Positions 42,187-50,276 are shown, numbered from the stretch's first letter. The stretch: 64,000 bases of DNA from Streptomyces candidus (GCF_014207445.1 NZ_JACHEM010000019.1:1-64000), one strand, 5' to 3'. A program made the numbers and translations. The notes: generated by a model from the letters alone, not told the origin.

Positions 42187-43049
42187 GGCCCGGCCTGCAG
42201 AACGTGCTCCTGCTGCTCCTCGGGGCGGGAGTGCTCCGGATCTCGCTCTTCAGCGACATCTGCCTGCGGTACGTGAAGGAGGGGCTGCAACCGTACGTGG
42301 TGGTGGCGGGCCTCATGCTCACGGCGCTTGGCGCACTGGGGGTGGCCCGGGACGGCATACCGTTCCCGACGCGGCGTCAGCCGGTGGCGTCACCGGACGT
42401 CCACCCCCACCCGGCCGGACACGACGGCTCCGGACACGGGGACGCGTCCGGAGCCGAACCCGGGCACGGAAACGGGCACAGGCACGCCCCGGAGCACGAC
42501 GTCGACCTCGCCCCGGACCCCGCCTCCGAGCACGGGCACGACCACTCCCGAGGCCCCCGGGTCGCCTGGCTGCTCCTGCCGCCCGCCCTGGCGCTGCTCC
42601 TGTTCGCACCGCCCGCCCTGGGCTCGTACACGGCCGCCCGCGACAGCCCGCAACTCGTCGTCGACTACGACAGCTTCACCCCGCTGCCCGCGTCGGGTCC
42701 CGTGCCGCTCTCGATGACCGAGTACGTCGCCCGCCTCCAGCAGGAGGAGAGCGGCAGCCTGAAGGGCCGCACCGTCGTGCTCCAGGGCTTCGTCACCCCC
42801 GGCAAGGGCGGCACCTGGAAACTGACCCGCCTCGTGGTCTCCTGCTGCGCCGCCGACTCGCAGTCCCTGAGCGTCGCCGCGCACGGCCGGCAGGCCCCGC
42901 CCGCCGACACCTGGGTGCGGGTGACCGGCACCTGGCGCCCGGAGGGCACCCTGGGCACCACTTCGGCGGCGATCGCCCTGGACATCGCGACGCTGGAGCG
43001 CATCCCGGAACCGGCGAACCCCTACCTCGACCGGGCTCCCGGACGCTGA
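42183..43049 (+). CDS. TIGR03943 family protein (YcgQ-like), His-rich membrane protein
   Basis: 288 residues. Two N-terminal helices (VLLLLLGAGVLRISLFSDIC, VVAGLMLTALGALGV), a histidine/glycine/aspartate-rich loop of about 65 residues (for example HGNGHRHAPEHD), a third helix (WLLLPPALALLLFAPPALGS), then the conserved extracellular domain with LKGRTVVLQGFVTP and the cysteine pair VVSCCAADSQSL. It is translationally coupled to the permease. Permease/TIGR03943 pairs are found in Zur regulons of other bacteria, and the His-rich loop suggests metal capture or sensing. Exact function not established. Confidence 0.88.
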   Translation: MRPGLQNVLLLLLGAGVLRISLFSDICLRYVKEGLQPYVVVAGLMLTALGALGVARDGIPFPTRRQPVASPDVHPHPAGHDGSGHGDASGAEPGHGNGHRHAPEHDVDLAPDPASEHGHDHSRGPRVAWLLLPPALALLLFAPPALGSYTAARDSPQLVVDYDSFTPLPASGPVPLSMTEYVARLQQEESGSLKGRTVVLQGFVTPGKGGTWKLTRLVVSCCAADSQSLSVAAHGRQAPPADTWVRVTGTWRPEGTLGTTSAAIALDIATLERIPEPANPYLDRAPGR

Positions 43050-43061
43050 GACGCGAGGCAC

Positions 43062-43100
43062 GGGCGGGCGGGAGCGGCACAGCACCGCACCCGCCCGCCC
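43062..43100 (+). terminator. Hairpin after TIGR03943 gene
   Basis: GGGCGGGCGGG (43062-43072) and CCCGCCCGCCC (43090-43100) pair perfectly around a 17-base loop, 12 bases after the stop codon. Confidence 0.65.
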
Positions 43101-43279
43101 CTGCTTCGCGCCGCCCCTATTGCTTCCCCGCCCCCGGCCTCCAGCGGCCGCATCCGCAGAGGCTGTCGTACGTCGCGCCGACGTGCGCGGCAAGGGCGTC
43201 GCGGGGCATGAGCACCCTGGTTGACGCCCAGTCCGCGCGTGTACGGTGATCGGCCTCCGCGCCTACGCCTCCGACCACA

Positions 43280-43854
43280 ATGGCCGCCATGCACCGCATC
43301 GAGTTCTTCACCTACCCGTCCAACGCACCCGCGACCGGCTCCCCGCTCGTCGGTATCCGCGTCGACGGCACGGATCTGCGTACGTACACCGCCGACGCGA
43401 CCTTCGGGCTGCGGCTCCGGGAACGCGAGGCGGAGGAGGGGGACGGGGACGATGCCGAAGACCCGGACTTCGCCCGCCCCCAGCACAACGGCCTGCCCCT
43501 GGAGGAACTCGGCGACCTCGCGCGTCACTTCCACGGCGACCCACTCGCCGAGTTCGCCGACATGGGCGCCACCCCGGTCCTGGGCTGCCCTTGCGGCGTG
43601 TGGGCCTGTTGGCCCCTGCTGGCCGTTATCTCGCTCGCCCCCGACACGGTCACCTGGTCCGGCTTCCGCCAGCCCTACCGCGAGGAGTGGGGCGAACTCC
43701 CGATGGGTCCGTACGTGTTCCCCGCGCCGCGTACGATGCCGCCCTCTCAGCGCCGGTGCGGTGCGCGGAGGACCCCCTGGGCGACGTCCGCGACCCGGCG
43801 GAAGCGGGTGGCGAGAGCGCGGCGGACGACGAGCCGGTGGCGGACAACCGGTAG
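43280..43854 (+). CDS. Conserved hypothetical protein, apparently frameshifted
   Basis: The first 150 residues look like a conserved actinobacterial family: FGLRLREREAEEGDGDDAED, LARHFHGDPLAEFADMGAT, then GCPCGVWACWPLLAVISLAP, WSGFRQPYREEW and MGPYVF. After YVFP the expected continuation RAAYDAALSAPVRCAEDPLG, ending at 43854, is found only in the -1 frame. In the original frame the reading runs on as nonsense and fuses by chance with the methyltransferase downstream. A single-base deletion near 43720-43735, real or a sequencing error, is the simplest explanation. Function unknown; the CPCGxxxC motif might bind metal. Confidence 0.65.
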
Positions 43855-43960
43855 ACCGGGCCCGCTTGTTGAGGTCGTCGAGGTGATTGGCGAGGTCGTC
43901 GAGGAGGTGGTGGTGGTGGTGAGGAGCTCGCACCCGACCGGATCGCCACCCTATTGTTGG

Positions 43961-44632
43961 ATGATGCGTGCACCTCACATTGACCGCCCGGCCGATCTCG
44001 ACACGGTCCGCCAGTCCTACGACCGGGTGGCGGACAACTACGCCCACATGGTGCTGACCACGGGAATGGGCGACATCCGCCGCCACCCGTGGCTCCAGGC
44101 GGCCATCGACGCCTTCGCCGACACCGTGGGCGATCTCGGACCCGTCCTCGACGTCGGCTGCGGACCAGGCACGGTGACCGCCTACCTCGCCGAACGCGGA
44201 CTCGACGTGTCCGGGGTCGACCTCTCCCCCCGCATGATCGAGAACGCCCGCCGGCTCCATCCGGAATGCCGCTTCCGCGTCGCCTCGGCCACCGAACTCG
44301 ACCTCCCGGAGGCATCTTTCGGCGGCCTGCTGGGATGGTGGTCGCTCTTCAACCTCCCCCGCGATGTCCTGCCCCAGGTCCTCGCCCAGTTCGCCTGCGC
44401 CCTGAAGCCGGGCGGTCACTTCATCACCGGGACCCATGTCGGCGACGAGGACACGGTGCGCACCGAGGCGTACGGGGGCGTGCCCGTGCGGTGGACGACC
44501 TACAAGTGGCAACCGGAACAGCTCGTGGCGCTGATCGAGCAGGCCGGACTGCGCCCGGTCGCCGAACTCCGGCTCCCCCCGGACGAACACACCGGGCCGA
44601 GCGTGGTGGTCATGGCCCAGCGCCCCGCCTGA
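43961..44632 (+). CDS. Class I SAM-dependent methyltransferase
   Basis: 223 residues. It opens DTVRQSYDRVADNYAHMVL, the usual N-terminal helix of Methyltransf_11/25 enzymes. Motif I is VLDVGCGPGTVTAYLAERGL, the acidic residue follows in VSGVDLSPRMIENA, then ASATELDLPEASFGGLLGWW and FALKPGGHF-like FACALKPGGHFITGTHVG. Two adjacent ATGs (43961, 43964) can start it. There is no clear ribosome site, and a CTATTGT -10-like element close by suggests a leaderless message. Small-molecule methylation is likely; the substrate is unknown. Confidence 0.86.
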   Translation: MMRAPHIDRPADLDTVRQSYDRVADNYAHMVLTTGMGDIRRHPWLQAAIDAFADTVGDLGPVLDVGCGPGTVTAYLAERGLDVSGVDLSPRMIENARRLHPECRFRVASATELDLPEASFGGLLGWWSLFNLPRDVLPQVLAQFACALKPGGHFITGTHVGDEDTVRTEAYGGVPVRWTTYKWQPEQLVALIEQAGLRPVAELRLPPDEHTGPSVVVMAQRPA

Positions 44633-44753
44633 CAGCCGGACCTCACGCAACACCCGTCGTACCGGGCAGGGGCGGGGCGGCCCACGACCAAGCCGGATCC
44701 GATGCCGGGCCGCCCGTCCGCCCGCCCGCCCGCTGCATGCCACCCGTGTGTCG

Positions 44754-44838
44754 CATGCCGTGCACGACAGGTCGTACATCGGGCGGCATGTGACGCACGC
44801 CGTACATCACATGCCGTACATCACGCGCCGTACGTCAT
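44754..44838. terminator. Nested hairpin plus 14-bp triplicate in convergent gap
   Basis: CATGCCG (44754-44760) pairs with CGGCATG (44784-44790), with an inner ACGAC/GTCGT stem. It is followed at 44797-44838 by three degenerate copies of GCCGTACATCAC. It lies in the 221-base gap between the convergent methyltransferase and thioredoxin genes, so bidirectional termination is likely. Confidence 0.5.
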
Positions 44839-44853
44839 ACACGACCGCAACGA

Positions 44854-45186
44854 TCAGACGACCCCCTCCAGCTCCTGAAGCAGCCGCCGCTTGGGCCGGG
44901 TGCCCACTATCGACCGCACCGGCTCGCCTCCCCGGAAGACCATGAGGGTGGGGGCCGCCAGCACGCCGTACGCGGCAGCAGTGCCGGGGCTGGTGTCCAC
45001 GTCGAGCTGCACGATCTTGAGCCGGTCCCGCTCCTCGTCGGCGAGCGCCTTGAGTACGGGCGCGATCTGGCGGCACGGGCCGCACCAGTCGGCCCCGAAC
45101 TCCACGAGCACCGGGAGATCCGACTTCAGCACCACCTCGTCGAAGTTCGCGTCCGTGACCTCGTCCAGCCCCGCTGTTCTGAACAT
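44854..45186 (-). CDS. trxA: Thioredoxin
   Basis: 110-residue canonical thioredoxin with the active site WCGPC in VEFGADWCGPCRQIAPVLK, the strand LKIVQLDVDTSPGTAAAYGV and the cis-proline segment VLAAPTLMVFRGGE. Reduces protein disulfides in the cytoplasm with thioredoxin reductase. GAGGGGACGAAC precedes the ATG at 45186. It is the second gene after a MerR regulator (51-base gap, same strand), so it is probably induced by that regulator. The symbol denotes the family; Streptomyces carry several thioredoxins. Confidence 0.92.
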   Translation of the reverse strand: MFRTAGLDEVTDANFDEVVLKSDLPVLVEFGADWCGPCRQIAPVLKALADEERDRLKIVQLDVDTSPGTAAAYGVLAAPTLMVFRGGEPVRSIVGTRPKRRLLQELEGVV

Positions 45187-45236
45187 GTTCGTCCCCTCTC
45201 GTGGCGGCCGTCCGTGCGGCGTCACCTGTTCGCTGT

Positions 45237-45632
45237 TCACGACTGACCGAGTTCGCACAGCGGCGTCGGCCCGTCCGGAAGATCCGCCTGGGCCCGTACC
45301 AGCTGGGCCCCCACCTGGGCACGCACAGTCGTCAACTCCGCGATCAGCAGGTCGAGTTCCGCGAGCTTGCGCCGGTAGACGTCGAGCGAGGCCGGACAGG
45401 CGTCCCCGGCCGGATGCCCGGCGTTCAGACACTCCAGGAACGGCCGGGTGTCCTCGAGGCCGAAGCCGAAGTCCTGGAGCGTACGGATCTGCTCGACGAG
45501 CCGAAGGTCGTCGTCGCCGTACACGCGGTATCCGTTGACCGCACGAGGGGCGGCCAACAGCCCGCGGGACTCGTAGTACCGCAGGGTCCGGGTGCTGACT
45601 CCGGCCCGTTCCGCCAGTTCACCGATGCGCAT
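45237..45632 (-). CDS. MerR-family regulator upstream of thioredoxin
   Basis: 131 residues. Winged helix MRIGELAERAGVSTRTLRYY then ESRGLLAAPRAVNGYRVYGD, the dimer helix IRTLQDFGFGLEDTRPFLEC, and a C-terminal part with Cys in LNAGHPAGDACPASLDVYRR and CELGQS. The three cysteines could sense thiol stress, which fits the adjoining thioredoxin gene (inference). The promoter shows the MerR hallmark 19-base spacer with a dyad. There is no ribosome site, and the predicted transcription start falls on the ATG, so the message is probably leaderless. Confidence 0.9.
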   Translation of the reverse strand: MRIGELAERAGVSTRTLRYYESRGLLAAPRAVNGYRVYGDDDLRLVEQIRTLQDFGFGLEDTRPFLECLNAGHPAGDACPASLDVYRRKLAELDLLIAELTTVRAQVGAQLVRAQADLPDGPTPLCELGQS

Positions 45633-46065
45633 GGGGACGACGCTAGACCTTGACGCGGACGTCAGGGCAAGGAGGCGGGGAGTCGTCGAGGACCGTTTCG
45701 AGCCCGGCGCCGCTCCGACCTCTGCCGACATCGCGGTGTTCGCGCTGGCCCGTGCCGAGGACGGAACTCCCCTCGGCTGTGCGGGGCTTCGCGCCCTCGG
45801 GGACGCGGCGGGCGAACTGAAGCGGATGTACGTGATCCCGGCCGGGCGCGGTACGGGCGTGGCTCCGGCGCTGCTGGAGTTCCTGGAGCAGTGGGCCCGG
45901 GACCGGGGCTGGACCCGACTGCGTCTGGAAACGGGCCTCTCGCAGCCGGACGCGGTGCACTTCTGCACCCGCTCCGGATACCGCCGCATCCCCGATTTCG
46001 GCACGTACACGGGCCTCGAAAGCACGTCGCTGTGTTTCGAGCGCGAGCTGACGCCGGTCCTTTGA
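45631..46065 (+). CDS. GNAT acetyltransferase, possibly N-terminally truncated
   Basis: The core is a plain GNAT: FALARAEDGTPLGCAGLRAL, then motif A ELKRMYVIPAGRGTGVAPAL, LETGLSQPDAVHFCTRSGYR and IPDFGTYTGLESTSLCFERE. The first 30-40 residues that normally form the first strand and helices are not recognisable. The only ATG that would supply length (45631) overlaps the MerR start codon on the other strand (shared CATG) and has no ribosome site. The upstream DNA is the MerR promoter. It is either a compact GNAT with an odd promoter arrangement or a 5'-truncated relic. Confidence 0.6.
   Translation: MGTTLDLDADVRARRRGVVEDRFEPGAAPTSADIAVFALARAEDGTPLGCAGLRALGDAAGELKRMYVIPAGRGTGVAPALLEFLEQWARDRGWTRLRLETGLSQPDAVHFCTRSGYRRIPDFGTYTGLESTSLCFERELTPVL
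45640..45670 (-). promoter_or_regulatory. MerR-type promoter with 19-bp spacer and dyad
   Basis: On the minus strand -35 TTGCCC (45665-45670) and -10 TAGCGT (45640-45645) are 19 bases apart. The spacer carries the inverted repeat CCTTGACG/CGTCAGGG (45648-45655 and 45660-45667 on the plus strand, 7 of 8 matching). This is the over-long promoter that MerR activators twist into activity. Confidence 0.75.
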
Positions 46066-46244
46066 CCCGCTCGCCCCACCGGCCACGGGCGATGCCGACC
46101 CCACCGCCCACGCTCGCCCCGCCGCGCCCGCTCGCCCCACCGGCCATCGGCACCGTACCCGCCGCCCCCCCCCGGCACGGCCGGACGTGCCGTCCCCCAG
46201 GCCGGCCACGACGTCGCCCGGCCATACCGAGCAGTGCCGTCGGC

Positions 46245-46739
46245 TCAGCCCGAAGCCTCCGGTGCGGAAGCCTCCGGCCCGGACTCCCGGGACCTTCCCA
46301 GTGCCAGCGTCGGGGGGTCTCCCCACGGCGTTTCGAGAGCCGCGCGCAGGGCGTCCACGGCGTCCCGGCCGATGCGTTCGGCCAGCCGCGCCTCCAGCCC
46401 CTCCAGGATCAGCCCCGCCTGCCGGTGCACCCGTTCGCCCTCTGGTGTGCGGCGGATCAGCCGTCGGCGGGCGGAAGCGGGGTCGGGGACCTGCTCCAGC
46501 ATTCCAGCGGCGACCAGGCCGTGCACGGCCTGGTGGGCGGTCTGCCGGGTGACGCCCATGCGGCGGGCGGCCTCGGAGACGGTGGTACCGCCGTCCTCCA
46601 GAACGGAGAAGAGCTGCGACTGCGGCGCGGAGACCGGCTGCTCCCCCGCCGCCTCCAGCGCGGCGAGCATCGCCTCCTCGAACCAGCGTCGGGCCTCCCC
46701 GAGGAGTTGGGGCAGCTGGCGGTGCGTGGGACGGCGCAT
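46245..46739 (-). CDS. MarR-family regulator divergent from quercetinase gene
   Basis: 164 residues. The winged helix is SQLFSVLEDGGTTVSEAARR followed by MGVTRQTAHQAVHGLVAAGM and the wing PDPASARRRLIRRTPEGE. The C-terminus is a Glu/Ala/Ser tail. The ATG at 46739 follows GAGGAAACC. It is divergent from a quercetin dioxygenase/esterase pair, with a 21-bp perfect palindrome between them, so it most likely represses that pair and itself and is relieved by a phenolic ligand (inference from the MarR family). Confidence 0.87.
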   Translation of the reverse strand: MRRPTHRQLPQLLGEARRWFEEAMLAALEAAGEQPVSAPQSQLFSVLEDGGTTVSEAARRMGVTRQTAHQAVHGLVAAGMLEQVPDPASARRRLIRRTPEGERVHRQAGLILEGLEARLAERIGRDAVDALRAALETPWGDPPTLALGRSRESGPEASAPEASG

Positions 46740-46815
46740 GGTTTCCTCACGGGGCGGATCGGCGATCGGAGCGGTGCGCGAGTCACCACGTACGGGTTGC
46801 TCCGCAGCGCCATCA

Positions 46816-46836
46816 TATGTCAGGCTGCCTGACATA
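46816..46836. promoter_or_regulatory. 21-bp palindromic operator between marR and quercetinase
   Basis: TATGTCAGGC, a central T, then GCCTGACATA form a perfect palindrome, 77 bases before the MarR start and 115 before the dioxygenase start. Size and symmetry suit a MarR dimer. Confidence 0.8.
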
Positions 46837-46951
46837 GATACTCGGCGTCGCTCCTCGGCACCGGGCTGCGCGGCGTGCCCGCCGCGTCCCCCGCCCCCGG
46901 CTTCCCACCGGGAGCACCAGGAGCAGCCGTCCCCCCACCTACGGAGACCGC

Positions 46952-47509
46952 ATGACCCTCGAATACGCCACCCGCTACCGCCGGGCCTCGCGCATACCGG
47001 CCGACCCCACGAAGCCGTACGTCATCGAGAAGGGGGAGGGCGACCGCGCGCATCTCTTCGGCGACCTGGTGACCGTGTACGCGGGTGCCGAGCAGACCGA
47101 GAACACCTTCAACTTCTTCACCGTCGAGGGCCCCAAGGGCGACATCATCCCGGCCCACCTGCACGCCGACACGCACGAGGTCTTCTACGTCACCCAGGGC
47201 GCCGTCCGGCTCTTCGTCGAAGATCTGGCGGGCGAGCAGATGGAACGCCTGCTCACCCCCGGCGACTTCGGCTTCGTACCCAAGAACTGCACGCACTCCT
47301 ACCGCATGGAGCGGCATCACAGTCAGGTCGTCGGCGTCGCCGCGGGGCCGGGCCGCACCTACGAGCGATTCTTCGAGAACCTCGGCACGCCCGTCGGGGA
47401 GATGGGCCTGCCGCACGCCCCGGTCGTGCCGGAGCCGCAGAAGTTCGCCACCGTGCCGCAGGAATTCGACGTGCGCTTCCTGCCCGACCACCAGTGGCGC
47501 ACCCAGTGA
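46952..47509 (+). CDS. Quercetin 2,3-dioxygenase (monocupin)
   Basis: 185-residue cupin. The first cupin motif IIPAHLHADTHEVFYVTQGA gives the His, His and Glu ligands, and the second motif GDFGFVPKNCTHSYRM gives the final His. Length and sequence pattern match the single-cupin quercetinase characterised in Streptomyces sp. FLA, which opens the flavonol ring with release of CO. The start is supported by CGGAG. It is translationally coupled to an esterase/hydrolase gene (GTGA overlap), which could act on the depside product. The MarR regulator is divergent. The plant-flavonoid role is from family knowledge. Confidence 0.88.
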   Translation: MTLEYATRYRRASRIPADPTKPYVIEKGEGDRAHLFGDLVTVYAGAEQTENTFNFFTVEGPKGDIIPAHLHADTHEVFYVTQGAVRLFVEDLAGEQMERLLTPGDFGFVPKNCTHSYRMERHHSQVVGVAAGPGRTYERFFENLGTPVGEMGLPHAPVVPEPQKFATVPQEFDVRFLPDHQWRTQ

Positions 47510-48507
47510 CCGCCCCGGCCGCCGACGGGGACACCGCGATCCCCCTCCCGCTCCTGCTCCGGGCCCCGCACCCGGACGGCGCCCCCCTTCCACCCTCCGC
47601 CCAACTCCCCTCCGGCGTACGGCACCTGCGCGGCATCCCGTACGGAGAACTCGACGGCAGCCGCCCCCTCGAACTCGACCTCTGGCTCCCCGCCGCCCCC
47701 GCCCCCCGCGCGCCTCTGGTGCTGTTCGTGCACGGCGGCGCCTGGCGGCGCGGTCGGCGCGACGACATGGGGCTGCACACCCGGCAGTGGAACCCGGGCC
47801 CGCTCGCCCGCATCGCGGAGACGGGCTTCGCGGTCGCCGCCGTCGACTACCGGCTCAGCGGCGAGGCCGTCTTCCCGGCCCCACTGGAGGACCTGCGCGC
47901 CGCCCTGCGGTGGCTGGCGCTGCGTGCGGACGAGCTGGGTGTCGACGTCGGGCGGACGGTGGTGTGGGGCGAGTCGGCGGGCGGCCACCTCACCTCGCTG
48001 CTCACCCTCGCAGGCCCCACGCCCGAGCCCGGAACCACCCGGCCCACCCCAGGAACCGCCGTGCCCGCAACCGCGGCGCGGCAACCCGCCCCCGCCCGGC
48101 CCGAGGACGCCGTCGGTCTCTCCGGTGCCGTCGTCTGGTACGGGCCGAGCGACTTCACCACGCCCCGTGGCTACTACTCCCCGGATGCCGCCGGTACACC
48201 CGACGCGTTGTTCCTCGGTGCGCCCGCGGCCACCGTTCCCGAACTCGCCCGGACCGCGAGCCCTCTCGCTCAGGTGCACCCGGCCGCACCTCCGTTCCTC
48301 CTCGTGCACGGGGCGGCGGACAGCATGGTCCCGTGTTCGCACAGCGAGGACCTCGCCGCCGCCCTGAGGAAGTGCGGCGTCCAGGCCGAGCTGCGCCTCG
48401 TCCCCGGCGCGGACCACGGCTGGCACGGCGTGGCGCAGGAACAGGTGGAGGAGGTCTTCACGTACTCGCTCGACTTCGCCCGCGCCCTGGTCGGACTCAC
48501 CGACTGA
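47506..48507 (+). CDS. Alpha/beta-hydrolase (esterase/lipase, HSL/carboxylesterase type)
   Basis: 333 residues. Oxyanion motif VLFVHGGAWRRGRRDDMG, nucleophile elbow VVWGESAGGHLTSL, acid Asp in LLVHGAADSMVP, and His in GADHGWHG form a complete catalytic set. There is no signal peptide, hence cytoplasmic. A Pro/Thr/Ala-rich insert (about 180-205) lies between the nucleophile strand and the cap. It overlaps the quercetinase gene by four bases, so it may hydrolyse the 2-protocatechuoyl-phloroglucinol ester that quercetinase makes. That pathway link is inference. Confidence 0.86.
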   Translation: MTAPAADGDTAIPLPLLLRAPHPDGAPLPPSAQLPSGVRHLRGIPYGELDGSRPLELDLWLPAAPAPRAPLVLFVHGGAWRRGRRDDMGLHTRQWNPGPLARIAETGFAVAAVDYRLSGEAVFPAPLEDLRAALRWLALRADELGVDVGRTVVWGESAGGHLTSLLTLAGPTPEPGTTRPTPGTAVPATAARQPAPARPEDAVGLSGAVVWYGPSDFTTPRGYYSPDAAGTPDALFLGAPAATVPELARTASPLAQVHPAAPPFLLVHGAADSMVPCSHSEDLAAALRKCGVQAELRLVPGADHGWHGVAQEQVEEVFTYSLDFARALVGLTD

Positions 48508-48571
48508 CCGCACGGGCACGGGCGCGTACCCGGATCAGGACCGCCGACGTCCCTCCGGCCGTAAGAACGGG

Positions 48572-48601
48572 CCGGGCCGGGCCCGGGTGGCCCCGGCCCG
48601 G
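48572..48601. terminator. GC hairpin between convergent esterase and argG
   Basis: CCGGGCCGGGCCC (48572-48584) pairs with GGCCCCGGCCCGG (48589-48601), one mismatch, in the 287-base convergent gap. The remainder of the gap contains nothing else I can identify. Confidence 0.55.
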
Positions 48602-48794
48602 CGGGTGGGCGGCCCGAGTCGGCGCGGGCATCGTCCGGGCCGGTCACAGGTGGAGTCGTCCAGCCGCCAGAATGCGCGGATCCGCCGCCATGTACCAGGT
48701 ACCGGCGGCAACCGGACACCGGGTCGGGAGGGGCCGGTCCGGAACGCCCCTACCCGCAGAGCGGAACCGCACCCGAGCGGGTCCTCCAGCCGGC

Positions 48795-50240
48795 CTAGTC
48801 CGTGCCGAACTCCATCGCCGCACGGTCCAGCATCTCCTCGTCGCCGGAGACCTCGCCGCGTGAGGCGATGGCCTCGGCGCCGCCCTCCGGCATCGCGCCG
48901 ATCAGGCCGGTGGCCGCCGCCTGGGCCGCGCCGATGGAGGGGTTGGCGGTGCCGATCAGGCCGAGGCTCGCGTACTGCTCCAGCTTGGCGCGCGAATCGG
49001 CGATGTCGAGATTGCGCATGGTGAGCTGGCCGATCCGGTCGACCGGGCCGAACGCGGAGTCCTCGGTGCGCTCCATGGACAGCTTGTCCGGGTGGTACGA
49101 GAACGCCGGGCCCGTCGTGTTGAGGATCGAGTAGTCCTCGCCGCGCCGCAGCCGCAGGGTCACCTCGCCGGTGACGGCGGCCCCGACCCAGCGCTGGAGG
49201 GACTCACGGACCATGAGCGCCTGGGGGTCCAGCCACCGGCCCTCGTACATGAGACGGCCGAGCCGCCGGCCCTCGTTGTGGTACTGGGCGAGGGTGTCCT
49301 CGTTGTGGATCGCGTTGACCAGCCGCTCGTACGCGGCGTGCAGCAGGGCCATGCCGGGAGCCTCGTAGATGCCGCGGCTCTTGGCCTCGATGATGCGGTT
49401 CTCGATCTGGTCGGACATGCCCATGCCGTGGCGTCCGCCGATCGCGTTGGCCTCCATCACCAGATCGACGGGTGACGCGAACTCCTTGCCGTTGATCGCG
49501 ACCGGACGGCCCTGGTCGAAGGCGATCGAGACGTCCTCGGTGGCGATCTCGACCGACGGGTCCCAGAACCGCACGCCCATGATCGGTTCGACGGTCTCGA
49601 CGCCGGTGTCCAGGTGCTCCAGGGTCTTGGCCTCGTGGGTGGCGCCCCAGATGTTGGCGTCGGTGGAGTACGCCTTCTCCGTGGAGTCCCGGTAGGGCAG
49701 GTCGTGGGCGAGCAGCCACTCCGACATTTCCTTGCGGCCGCCGAGTTCGGTCACGAAGTCCGCGTCGAGCCAGGGCTTGTAGATCCGCAGGTGGGGGTTG
49801 GCGAGCAGGCCGTAGCGGTAGAACCGTTCGATGTCGTTGCCCTTGAAGGTCGAGCCGTCGCCCCAGATCTGGACGTCGTCCTCCAGCATCGCCCGTACGA
49901 GCAGCGTGCCGGTGACGGCGCGGCCCAGCGGCGTGGTGTTGAAGTACGCCCGCCCGCCCGACCGGATGTGGAACGCGCCGCAGGTCAGCGCCGCCAGCCC
50001 CTCCTCGACGAGCGCCGCACGGCAGTCGACGAGCCGCGCGATCTGAGCGCCGTACGCCTTGGCACGGCCGGGCACCGACTCGATGTCGGGCTCGTCGTAC
50101 TGGCCGATGTCGGCGGTGTACGTGCAGGGGACGGCGCCCTTGTCGCGCATCCAGGCGACGGCGACGGAGGTGTCGAGTCCGCCGGAGAAGGCGATACCGA
50201 CGCGTTCGCCGGCGGGGAGGGAGGTGAGGACCTTAGACAT
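48795..50240 (-). CDS. argG: Argininosuccinate synthase
   Basis: Condenses citrulline and aspartate with ATP in arginine biosynthesis. The 481 residues match the longer (E. coli ArgG) subtype. The PP-loop is GIAFSGGLDTSVAVAW; other signature blocks are CTYTADIGQYDEPDIESVPG, CGAFHIRSGGRAYFNTTPLG, WGDGSTFKGNDIERFYRYG and GRHGMGMSDQIENRIIEA. The ATG at 50240 (SKVLTSLPAGERVG) is chosen because the one five codons upstream sits within the ARG-box region; neither has a ribosome site, so a leaderless or weakly led message is likely. Regulation by ArgR is expected from the ARG boxes at 50249-50276. Confidence 0.95.
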   Translation of the reverse strand: MSKVLTSLPAGERVGIAFSGGLDTSVAVAWMRDKGAVPCTYTADIGQYDEPDIESVPGRAKAYGAQIARLVDCRAALVEEGLAALTCGAFHIRSGGRAYFNTTPLGRAVTGTLLVRAMLEDDVQIWGDGSTFKGNDIERFYRYGLLANPHLRIYKPWLDADFVTELGGRKEMSEWLLAHDLPYRDSTEKAYSTDANIWGATHEAKTLEHLDTGVETVEPIMGVRFWDPSVEIATEDVSIAFDQGRPVAINGKEFASPVDLVMEANAIGGRHGMGMSDQIENRIIEAKSRGIYEAPGMALLHAAYERLVNAIHNEDTLAQYHNEGRRLGRLMYEGRWLDPQALMVRESLQRWVGAAVTGEVTLRLRRGEDYSILNTTGPAFSYHPDKLSMERTEDSAFGPVDRIGQLTMRNLDIADSRAKLEQYASLGLIGTANPSIGAAQAAATGLIGAMPEGGAEAIASRGEVSGDEEMLDRAAMEFGTD

Positions 50241-50248
50241 AGGAAGAG

Positions 50249-50276
50249 TATGCACACAGACGCATGGTCATGCAAA
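50249..50276 (-). promoter_or_regulatory. ARG boxes upstream of argG
   Basis: GCATGGTCATGC (50262-50273) is a perfect palindrome with the ArgR half-site TGCAT. A second, weaker box around GTATGCACAC (50248-50257) adjoins it. Paired ARG boxes within the promoter are the rule for Streptomyces arginine genes. Confidence 0.75.

Noticed and set aside
43720..43740. Programmed -1 frameshift site in the conserved hypothetical gene
   Set aside because: TTCCCCG lacks a proper slippery heptamer and there is no obvious downstream pseudoknot; a simple indel is more likely.
43280..44632. Single 450-residue protein joining a conserved protein and a methyltransferase
   Set aside because: The middle 70 residues are Arg/Thr/Val low-complexity out-of-frame sequence. 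The true continuation of the first part is in another frame and the methyltransferase has its own start.
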